From Planctomycetales bacterium (GTDB lineage: Bacteria; Planctomycetota; SBBH01): a stretch of DNA of 11,115 nucleotides. Shown in pieces: positions 1 through 5,270 of the stretch. Numbering within the stretch: position 1 is the first letter of the stretch; the number at the start of each line of letters is the position of its first letter. The notes under the pieces were generated by a model. It saw nothing but the letters and a program-made list of their open reading frames with translations. It ran no database searches and was not told where the DNA came from. Both the position numbers and the translations under genes were made by a program. The stretch covers positions 1 to 11,115 of the forward strand of contig SBBH01000077.1 in NCBI GenBank assembly GCA_005239795.1, in the 5' to 3' direction.

Positions 1-1
1 G

Positions 2-52
2 GCCAAGCGTTTGGAACCTTTGGACAACCCCTTCGGCCCAAAGGTCCTGTAA
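2..52 (+). pseudogene. Possible C-terminal tail of an IS transposase (5' end outside window)
   Basis: One forward frame reads AKRLEPLDNPFGPKVL and then stops at TAA (50-52), immediately before a pair of direct repeats of the type found at insertion-sequence ends. The tail resembles the C-termini I associate with IS481-type DDE integrases, but only 16 residues are visible and no catalytic residue is in the window. The assignment therefore rests on the reading frame ending exactly at the repeat and on memory of the family. It could equally be a chance open frame. The stretch also folds as a hairpin (16-23 with 38-45). Confidence 0.3.
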
Positions 53-93
53 CCTATGTGTCCGGTACAAACTGTTACCCATGTGTCCGGAAC
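48..93. repeat. Two-copy direct repeat, IS-end-like
   Basis: Two imperfect 21-bp copies lie at 48-68 and 73-93 with a 25-bp period. The core is ACCYATGTGTCCGG followed by TAC or AAC, with three mismatches over 21 positions. Repeated copies of such a motif just after a transposase stop codon are typical of transposase-binding sites in an insertion-sequence terminus. No target duplication or opposite end can be seen, so whether a complete element lies to the left is unknown. Confidence 0.5.
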
Positions 94-110
94 GGACCGC
101 GGGCAAAAAA

Positions 111-185
111 TCGGGGCGGGCGGATTCGAACCGCCGACCTTCTGCTCCCAAAGCAGACGCGCTAGCCGGACTGCGCTACGCCCCG
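111..185 (-). tRNA. tRNA-Pro (anticodon UGG)
   Basis: The minus strand folds as a complete cloverleaf. It has a 7-bp acceptor stem CGGGGCG/CGCCCCG with discriminator A, a 4-bp D stem GCGC/GCGC, a 5-bp anticodon stem TCTGC/GCAGA around loop TTTGGGA (anticodon TGG), a 5-base variable loop, and a T stem GGCGG/CCGCC with loop TTCGAAT. The anticodon reads CCA and, by wobble, other proline codons. The 3' CCA is not encoded: the bases after the discriminator are a T run on the minus strand. Length is 75 nt before CCA addition. The 5' end abuts the inverted-repeat element at 186-291, so any promoter beyond it would transcribe through that element. Confidence 0.96.
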
Positions 186-291
186 AGCTTGAGAAGAAAT
201 CGGCCGAAGGCCGAGGCGCCGGATGTAACTCTTTTGCTGCCAAGGACCATTCCGGCGCCGCCTCCCTTCGGGAGGCATTTCTTCTCAAGCT
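186..291. mobile_element. MITE-like 106-bp element with 15-bp terminal inverted repeats and CCCCG flanking repeats
   Basis: AGCTTGAGAAGAAAT (186-200) and its exact reverse complement (277-291) bound the element. CCCCG occurs directly outside each end (181-185 and 292-296), as expected for a 5-bp target-site duplication. The left copy is also the 5' end of tRNA-Pro. The interior folds almost without unpaired joints into three hairpins: 201-205/209-213, 215-223/251-259 (9 bp, 27-nt loop) and 261-266/270-275. With the terminal stem this makes a four-way junction. It has no coding capacity. It could be a non-autonomous transposable unit moved by a transposase elsewhere, or a structured leader RNA upstream of the tRNA. 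The repeats are certain; the mobility is inferred. Confidence 0.62.
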
Positions 292-388
292 CCCCGTGAG
301 ACACTAGTGTAAACGAATGGAAGCAGACAGCCAGGCGTATCGAGTGCCCACCCCCTGAAAAATAAATTTCTGTGTCAACCTCCGCAGG

Positions 389-422
389 ATTGAACTGTTC
401 AACATATTGAACTGTTCAACAT
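389..422. promoter_or_regulatory. Tandem pair of palindromic operator-like boxes
   Basis: The 17-bp unit ATTGAACTGTTCAACAT occurs twice, head to tail and without a gap (389-405 and 406-422). Each unit contains the perfect 13-bp palindrome TTGAAC-T-GTTCAA (390-402 and 407-419). The pair ends 22 bp before the ATG of the selenoprotein gene. This is the arrangement expected for two dimers of a small transcription factor. The cognate regulator is not in the window and I cannot assign a family. Confidence 0.6.
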
Positions 423-431
423 AAGGAAAGG

Positions 432-437
432 AAGGAG
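432..437 (+). promoter_or_regulatory. Ribosome binding site of the selenoprotein gene
   Basis: AAGGAG lies 7 bases before ATG 445 and is a near-ideal Shine-Dalgarno sequence. It fixes the start of the long reading frame and argues against the GTG at 664 as a separate start. It contrasts with leuS and addB, which lack a comparable site. Confidence 0.85.
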
Positions 438-444
438 CGTTGGC

Positions 445-1746
445 ATGCGCCGATTCATGGTGATGGGATGCGCGGCGGCAGGAATCCTGGCAGGGCTCGC
501 ACTCGTGGTGGAAAGGCCGCTGGCGGCTTCCCCGCAACCGTCTGCTCAAAGCTGGTCGAACACCCTGCCGGCCGCCGTAGAGCGGGCCCGTCAGGAGGGG
601 AAGCCCCTCTTTCTGATCCTTCGCTGAAATCCCTGAGTAGCCTGTAGGGGTTTCGACGAGCAGGTGGCTCGTCTTCCGGATCGGATCGGGGAACTGGCGA
701 AGGGGTTCGTCTGCCTGCGCCTGACGAGGATGGAGGATCTCCCTCCATCTCTCTGGCAGTTCGATTACGACATGTCACTGGCCATTTTTTTCATGAACGC
801 CGACGGAACCCTCTACGGCCGCTACGGCTCCCGCAACGGGGGTCTGAAGGAAGCCGAGCGACTCCTCTCCCTCTCCTCGCTTGAGAAGGCAATGGCGCGC
901 GCCCTGGAGATCCACAGGGGATATCCTGCCAACCGGGATTCCCTCAAGGACAAGCAGAGCAGCCCTCTCGTCTGGAAAGATTATCCAGAGGCGTGGAAGG
1001 TTCTAGAGACAACCTCTGCGTCGATCAGAAGGGGGGGCGCCAGCTTGTGCCTACACTGCCATACCTATTGGGAGAGCATACAGAAGAAGGTCCAGAAAAA
1101 GGACGAGCCGCTCCCCGCCGAGTTCCTCTGGGGCTACCCCCTCCCCGAAAACATTGGCCTCCGGATCGACACGGCCGACGGGACCCGTGTGAAATCGACC
1201 ATCTCCGGATCCCCCGCCGAGGGGGCTGGAATCCAGCCCGGGGACGATATCGAGGAAGTCAGCGGCCAGCCGATTCTTTCCCTGGCGGACATCCAGTGGG
1301 CGCTCTGGAGGGCCCCGACCTCAACCACTCTTCAACTCGGGGTCCGGCGGGGAGACGCCAAGATGACCGTCGCCATCCCCCTCTCGGGGCGATGGAAAAA
1401 GACGGACATTTCATGGCGCGAGTCGTCCAAGAAGATGCTCCCCGCGTTGCAGGGCGCGTTGCGCGGCCGGTTCGGATTTCCGTCGCTTCATGAGCTCGAG
1501 CCCGAAGAGCGTGAGAAATTGGGGATTCCCGACGGCGCCCTCGCCCTGCGCCTTCGCACCTCCGGGATCGCCCGGACTGGGCTTCAGGGGGGCGACGTGG
1601 TGGTCGCGCTCGACGGCTCATCGGAACGGATGAGCGACCTCCAATTCCTGATGGCCCTCTGGGAAGGCTATCCCCCGGGAGCCGAGGTCCCCGTAACGAT
1701 CCTGCGCGGGGGCGAGCGCCTCACCGTCACCCTGATACGAAATTGA
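445..1746 (+). CDS. Exported thioredoxin-like/CxxCH/double-PDZ protein, predicted selenoprotein with two Sec (UxxU)
   Basis: Read through two in-frame TGA codons (625-627 and 634-636), this is one 433-residue protein ending at TGA 1744-1746. Residues 1-28 or so form a signal peptide (MRR, hydrophobic core, possible cleavage after LAA or PSA). A thioredoxin-like domain follows: strand KPLFLILR, then U61-N-P-U64-V-A-C67 and a helix leading to GFVCLRL and FFMNADGTLYGRYGSR. Homologues as I remember them carry C-V-P-C-x-x-C at this point, so both TGA codons fall on redox cysteines. CLHCH (202-206) is a c-type haem motif. PDZ-like domains lie at about 235-313 and 355-433. The likely role is extracytoplasmic thiol/selenol redox chemistry, with PDZ domains for partner binding; the substrate is unknown. 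A SECIS-like hairpin follows the second TGA. The alternative is a gene with two nonsense mutations, but the frame stays intact and both stops hit catalytic positions. The 3' end overlaps leuS by 20 bp, convergently. Confidence 0.85.
627..653 (+). promoter_or_regulatory. Stem-loop around the two Sec UGA codons
   Basis: AAATCCCT (627-634) pairs with AGGGGTTT (646-653) over 8 bp, with one U-G pair. The stem begins at the last base of the first UGA, and the second UGA starts at its top (634-636). The 11-nt loop is GAGTAGCCTGT. It may act as part of a bacterial SECIS for the first UGA, or compete with the hairpin immediately downstream at 655-673. Loop geometry is less typical than in that second hairpin. 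Confidence 0.4.
655..673 (+). promoter_or_regulatory. SECIS-like hairpin with AGGUG apical loop
   Basis: GACGAGC (655-661) pairs perfectly with GCTCGTC (667-673) around the 5-nt loop AGGTG. The stem starts 18 nt after the second UGA. The loop GG (663-664) lies 27-28 nt after that UGA and 36-37 nt after the first. Bacterial SECIS elements are known to be compact stem-loops shortly downstream of UGA with a GG or GU in the apical loop; the E. coli fdhF loop also begins AGGU. SelB binding is inferred. One hairpin might serve both codons. Confidence 0.6.
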
Positions 1747-4117
1747 CGAGCCGACCTTTGACGTAGACCTGCTTCTTCAGGGGAGCGCCGGCTAAAACCT
1801 CGGCGACCTTGGGAAGCCCTCTTGCGGCCGAAAAAGCGGCGGCTTCGTCCGCCTCTGCGGGGATCGACACTGTCCCCCGGAGTTTTCCGTTCACCTGGAC
1901 GGCGATCTCGACGGTGTCCCCCACCGCCAGCTTGGGATCCCACGCCGGCCAAGGCGCCTGTAGGACGAATTTTGCGTCGCCGACCTTCTCGTAAAGCTCG
2001 TCGGCCAGGTGAGGCGCGAAGGAGGCGAGGAGGCGCGCGAAAACCGAAAGCTCCTCCCGCGTGATCTTCGTCCAGTCGGCCAGGTCGTTGGCCCACTCCA
2101 TGAGCTGGGCGATCGAGACGTTGTAGGAAAGGCGCTCGAACCCCTCTTCGACCCTCTTCATCGATCGGTGCATCAGGGTCCGGGCGTCCCCCACCACCGG
2201 GCGGTCGACGATCGGTTTTTCCGTAAAGATCCGATGGACGCGCTCGAGGAATTTCGCGACGCCATGGATCGACCGATCCGAGAAATCCCCGCCGTCGGCC
2301 ACCGGTCCCATGAACATGAGATAGGTCCTCAAGACGTCCGCGCCGTATTTGTCGACGTACTCGTCTGGGGAGACGACATTCCCTTTGGATTTGGACATCT
2401 TGGCGCCGTCGCGCGTGATCATGCCGTTGACGCGGAACCGCTTGAACGGGTTGTCGAAATGCAAAACTCCGATCTCCTTCAAGGCCATCGTCAGGAACCG
2501 CACATACATGAGGTGCAACACGGCATGCTCGTTTCCGCCGATGTAGTGGTCGACGGGGAGCCATTTTTGCGCGAGCGCCGGATCGAAGATCCGTTCGGTG
2601 TCCGCAGGCGAGAGATACCGCAGGAAGTACCACGCTGAATCAAAAAAATTGTCGGAGACGTCCGTCTCCCGTTCGGCGGTCCCTTTGCACTTCGGGCAGA
2701 CGGTCTTCACGAACGCCTGCAAACGCGCCAGGGGGGATTTCCCGGAGCCGTCGGGGCGTATGTCAGGCATCTCCGGAAGCCGTACGGGCAGATCTTTCTC
2801 GGGGACAGCCACCGTGCCGCACTTGGCGCACCGCACCGCCGGGATCGGCGGCCCCCAGTAGCGTTGGCGCGAGATGCACCAGTCGCGCAGGCGGTAATGG
2901 ACGCGGAACTTCGCGAGCCCCTTCTTTTCGAGATCGGCGACGATCCTTTTGCGTGCCTCGATCGAGGAAAGGCCGTCATAAGAGCCCGAATGGATCATTG
3001 TGCCTTCACCCGAATAGCACCCTGGGACGTTCTTCTCGGGCTGGATCACCTCGACAATCGGCAGACCGAACGCCTTGGCAAATTCGTGATCGCGCTCGTC
3101 ATGCGCCGGAACCGCCATGATGGCGCCGGTACCGTAGCCGGACAGGACATAGTCGGCCACCCAGATCGGTATCTTCTGGCCAGTCACGGGGTTCACGGCC
3201 AAAGCGCCCGTGTCGACACCTGTTTTCTTCCGGTCCCCCTTTTCACGCTCCAAGGCCGACATCGCCGCGGCGCGTTTGGCATATTCGGCGACAGCGGTCT
3301 TCTGTTCAGGCGTCGCCAGCTTCCCCGCGAGCGGATGCTCCGGCGCCAGAACCATGTAGGTAGCCCCGAACAGCGTGTCGGGGCGCGTCGTAAAGACCGT
3401 CAGGGGGCCCGCGGGCGTCTCGAACAGAACCTCGGCCCCCTCCGATTTTCCGATCCAGTTCCTCTGCGCGGATTTGGTGATCTCCGACCAGTCGATCCCG
3501 TCCAGGCCCGAAAGCAGTTTTTCCGCATAAGCGGTGATCTTGAAAAACCACTGTCGGAGATTCCGCTTCTCGACAGGCGTCTCACAGCGCTCGCAGACCC
3601 CCCCTTCAGCCTGCTCGTCGGCCAGGACCGTCTGGCACGCTGGACACCAGGTGACGGGAGCTTCCTTTTCGTAGGCCAGCCCCTTTTCATACAGTTTCAA
3701 GAAAATCCACTGCGTCCAGCGATAGTACTCCGGGTCGGTCGTGTCGACCGCACGTGTCCAGTCAAGCATCAAAGCCGCGCTTTTAAGTTGTCTCGTGAAA
3801 TTCGCAATGCACTTCGGGGTCAAAACGCGCGGATGCTGGCCGGTCTTCAGGGCATGATTCTCGCTGTGCATCCCGAAGGCGTCGAACCCGATCGGCTCGA
3901 AGACGTCGAACCCTTTTTGGCGCATGTACCGGCCGTGGCAGTCCACGCTAATGAATGAATAGAGGTTGCCGATGTGGAGCCCCTCCGCGGAGGGGTACGG
4001 GAACATCATCAGGTTGTAGTAAGGGTTTCGGGCGCCAGCGAGGTCGGGCGTGTGAAGCCGCGCCTTCTCCCAGCGCTCCTGCCACTTCGCCTCGATCGCT
4101 TTGAAGTCGTACGCCAT
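1727..4117 (-). CDS. leuS: Leucyl-tRNA synthetase
   Basis: Class I aminoacyl-tRNA synthetase that charges tRNA-Leu in the cytoplasm. In the 796-residue protein the ATP-binding HIGH motif is HIGN (48-51) and KMSKS is at 573-577. Zinc-type cysteine pairs lie at 158/161 with 175/178, and at 430/433 with 474/477. The CP1 editing domain is present, with TTRPDT (243-248) and GTGAIMAVPAHDERD (about 329-343). The segment before KMSKS is short (NGMITRDGAKMSKS), so the leucine-specific insertion of the E. coli enzyme is absent; total length is close to that of Bacillus-type enzymes. The C-terminal VQVNGKLRG motif is present. ATG 4117 fits the family N-terminus, but no Shine-Dalgarno precedes it; TACAAT lies 10 bases upstream of the ATG. 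The stop codon overlaps the end of the convergent selenoprotein gene. Confidence 0.97.
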   Translation of the reverse strand: MAYDFKAIEAKWQERWEKARLHTPDLAGARNPYYNLMMFPYPSAEGLHIGNLYSFISVDCHGRYMRQKGFDVFEPIGFDAFGMHSENHALKTGQHPRVLTPKCIANFTRQLKSAALMLDWTRAVDTTDPEYYRWTQWIFLKLYEKGLAYEKEAPVTWCPACQTVLADEQAEGGVCERCETPVEKRNLRQWFFKITAYAEKLLSGLDGIDWSEITKSAQRNWIGKSEGAEVLFETPAGPLTVFTTRPDTLFGATYMVLAPEHPLAGKLATPEQKTAVAEYAKRAAAMSALEREKGDRKKTGVDTGALAVNPVTGQKIPIWVADYVLSGYGTGAIMAVPAHDERDHEFAKAFGLPIVEVIQPEKNVPGCYSGEGTMIHSGSYDGLSSIEARKRIVADLEKKGLAKFRVHYRLRDWCISRQRYWGPPIPAVRCAKCGTVAVPEKDLPVRLPEMPDIRPDGSGKSPLARLQAFVKTVCPKCKGTAERETDVSDNFFDSAWYFLRYLSPADTERIFDPALAQKWLPVDHYIGGNEHAVLHLMYVRFLTMALKEIGVLHFDNPFKRFRVNGMITRDGAKMSKSKGNVVSPDEYVDKYGADVLRTYLMFMGPVADGGDFSDRSIHGVAKFLERVHRIFTEKPIVDRPVVGDARTLMHRSMKRVEEGFERLSYNVSIAQLMEWANDLADWTKITREELSVFARLLASFAPHLADELYEKVGDAKFVLQAPWPAWDPKLAVGDTVEIAVQVNGKLRGTVSIPAEADEAAAFSAARGLPKVAEVLAGAPLKKQVYVKGRLVNFVSG

Positions 4118-4127
4118 GGAAGAGGCG

Positions 4128-4133
4128 ATTGTA
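4128..4133 (-). promoter_or_regulatory. leuS: Possible -10 box close to the leuS start
   Basis: TACAAT on the minus strand lies 10 bases before the leuS ATG, in a stretch with no Shine-Dalgarno (CGCCTCTTCC). Transcription from it would start a few bases before or at the ATG, giving a very short or absent leader. The sequence at the expected -35 position (TTCTCC) is a weak match. It could be a chance match. Confidence 0.35.
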
Positions 4134-4174
4134 ACGGGGCAGCGGGAAACGGAGAAGCGAGGCTGCCGGAGGCT

Positions 4175-4459
4175 CTACTCTTCCTCTGCCGTCAGGCGAC
4201 CCAACAGCTCCCTGATCTTATCGCCCAGAGGTTCATTGGAAAGCGCCAGGGCGTTCCGGCGCACATCCTCCAGGAGAAACGGATCGCGCAGGACGAGGAC
4301 CGCGGTAACAAGCTCCTCGGGTTGCGGCAATTTCCCTTCCTTGTAGGCGTCCACGGCCTCGGCGGCGATCTCCTTCGTCCGTTTCCCCCAGTAGACCGGA
4401 TCCCGGCGCAAAGGCAGGAGGCGCGCAGCCTCGTGAGCGGTCAGCCGCTGAAACCTCAT
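4175..4459 (-). CDS. Hypothetical 94-residue protein
   Basis: I do not recognise the family. The protein starts MRFQRLTAHEAARLL and ends LLGRLTAEEE. It is soluble, charged and apparently mostly helical, with no signal peptide, membrane segment or cysteine. I prefer ATG 4459 over the in-frame ATG at 4528: GC-rich third codon positions begin at 4459, an AGGGG stretch lies 7-8 bases upstream, and the extra N-terminal segment has non-coding-like codon use. The stop lies 57 bp before leuS on the same strand, so the two could be co-transcribed. Its ATG overlaps the nominal stop of the upstream frame (ATGA), but that frame's end is itself doubtful. Confidence 0.6.
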   Translation of the reverse strand: MRFQRLTAHEAARLLPLRRDPVYWGKRTKEIAAEAVDAYKEGKLPQPEELVTAVLVLRDPFLLEDVRRNALALSNEPLGDKIRELLGRLTAEEE

Positions 4460-5208
4460 GAGAAGACCCCTGCAACAGACAATGACAGGGTCCTTTTCCA
4501 AACGCGGACACAATTTTCCCACTCCCATATCTGAGATAAAAATATCAAGACTTGCCCTTTGATCGATCGGGCTGTCTCAGCTGTGGCCGTCATACTTGAA
4601 ATTGAAGCCGTACAGCCGGGGAGCAAGAGGTGGCGGTCCTCCTCGCGCGTCTCCATCACCGCGAGCCTCACCCTCTGCACCATGCACGGATCGATCGGGT
4701 CGACGAATTTTCCGGACCTGTCGAACCCGACAACCTGGCAGGCCCCCGGCTCCCCTTCTTCTTTCCGCTGATCGTCCGCCGCATGGAACGACTCCCGAGG
4801 CGCTTGTTCACCTTCATTCCCGCTTCGACCATCGTGGATAAGGGTTTGCCCTAAAAACAGAACATCCTCTTCGCCCCGCTTGGATGGCCGGTCAGGATCT
4901 ATCGTTCTCCCGTGAAGACACCCCTCCCTGTACAGGAACTCCACCAAGATCGGCGGGTGGCGCTTGATCTCCAAGATCCGGGCGAGACGCTCCTTGATCT
5001 CCAGATCGCCGTTCTGCTCCAAGACCCCCCTGATTTGGGCCGCAGAAACCGACTCGTCTTCCATCAAACGTTTTTCGGCCTCCTGACGAACTCCTAGAGA
5101 AGAGTCCCCGAGAAGGGCGATCCGCGCGGCCAATTCTTGATCGGCCAAACCCTCAGCCGACGCCGCGCACGCAAGGACAACGAAGACAAAAGGGAGAATC
5201 TGTTTCAT
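4456..5208 (-). CDS. Hypothetical exported protein with helical-repeat N-terminus, probably frameshifted near its 3' end
   Basis: The open frame gives 250 residues. A signal peptide is clear (MKQILPFVFVVLACAASAEG). Cleavage could be after ASA, or C14 could be lipidated, although VLAC is a poor lipobox. Residues about 21-80 (e.g. LLGDSSLGVRQEAEKRL) look like HEAT-type helical repeats. The middle is charged and low in recognisable features, and VVGFDRSGKFVDPIDPCMVQRVRLAVMETREEDRHLLL (split here only by reading order) has strongly coding codon use. After that the frame turns AT-rich, whereas a neighbouring frame reads RLYGFNFKYDGHS with GC-rich third positions and stops at 4577-4579. A one-base shift at the G run 4618-4621 would explain this. 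The function is unknown. Confidence 0.55.
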   Translation of the reverse strand: MKQILPFVFVVLACAASAEGLADQELAARIALLGDSSLGVRQEAEKRLMEDESVSAAQIRGVLEQNGDLEIKERLARILEIKRHPPILVEFLYREGCLHGRTIDPDRPSKRGEEDVLFLGQTLIHDGRSGNEGEQAPRESFHAADDQRKEEGEPGACQVVGFDRSGKFVDPIDPCMVQRVRLAVMETREEDRHLLLPGCTASISSMTATAETARSIKGQVLIFLSQIWEWENCVRVWKRTLSLSVAGVFS

Positions 5209-5258
5209 GCCAACTTATCTAACCGCCGCATAAGCCTCAGGTTCACGATAAATTCAAT

Positions 5259-5264
5259 TACAAT
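5259..5264 (+). promoter_or_regulatory. addB: Probable -10 box of addB, leaderless-type start
   Basis: TACAAT (5 of 6 consensus matches) lies 6 bases before GTG 5271. The bases between (CCCTCC) contain no Shine-Dalgarno. With usual spacing, transcription would begin at or next to the GTG, giving a leaderless addBA mRNA. No good -35 box is visible 16-18 bp upstream. The 62-bp region 5209-5270 must also hold signals for the divergent exported-protein gene. Confidence 0.5.
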
Positions 5265-5270
5265 CCCTCC

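Larger units (their letters stand above)
301..444. other. Intergenic region upstream of the selenoprotein gene
   Basis: No gene is seen here. The region starts with a 10-bp perfect palindrome, ACACTAGTGT (301-310), which overlaps a minus-strand TACACT hexamer (306-311) that might be the original -10 box of the tRNA-Pro gene. An AT-rich run follows (about 357-379), then the two operator-like boxes at 390-419 and a purine-rich ribosome binding site. No convincing sigma-70 promoter pair for the downstream gene is visible. Confidence 0.5.

Noticed and set aside
215..259. Integron attC site
   Set aside because: The paired arms lack the conserved RYYYAAC/GTTRRRY core sites, and no integrase or cassette genes are nearby.
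389..422. CRISPR array or larger tandem-repeat locus
   Set aside because: There are only two adjacent copies, with no spacer between them and an internal palindrome, which fits operators rather than an array.
445..663. Nonsense-mutated pseudogene or reassigned UGA code
   Set aside because: UGA terminates leuS, addB and this gene itself, so the code is standard. Two random stops landing only on catalytic cysteine positions, with no other damage and a SECIS-like hairpin after them, is improbable, though not excluded.
664..1746. A separate 360-residue gene starting at GTG 664
   Set aside because: No Shine-Dalgarno precedes it, it lacks the signal peptide and active site, and the frame is continuous with ATG 445 through two TGA codons placed at redox cysteines.
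2864..3958. Long plus-strand open frame inside leuS
   Set aside because: It is antisense to the conserved synthetase core, has no recognisable domain, and is expected from GC-rich codon bias.
4456..4459. ATGA overlap as proof of translational coupling between the exported protein and the 94-residue protein
   Set aside because: The last 40 or so codons of the upstream frame look non-coding and the true end is probably near 4577, so the overlap may be chance.
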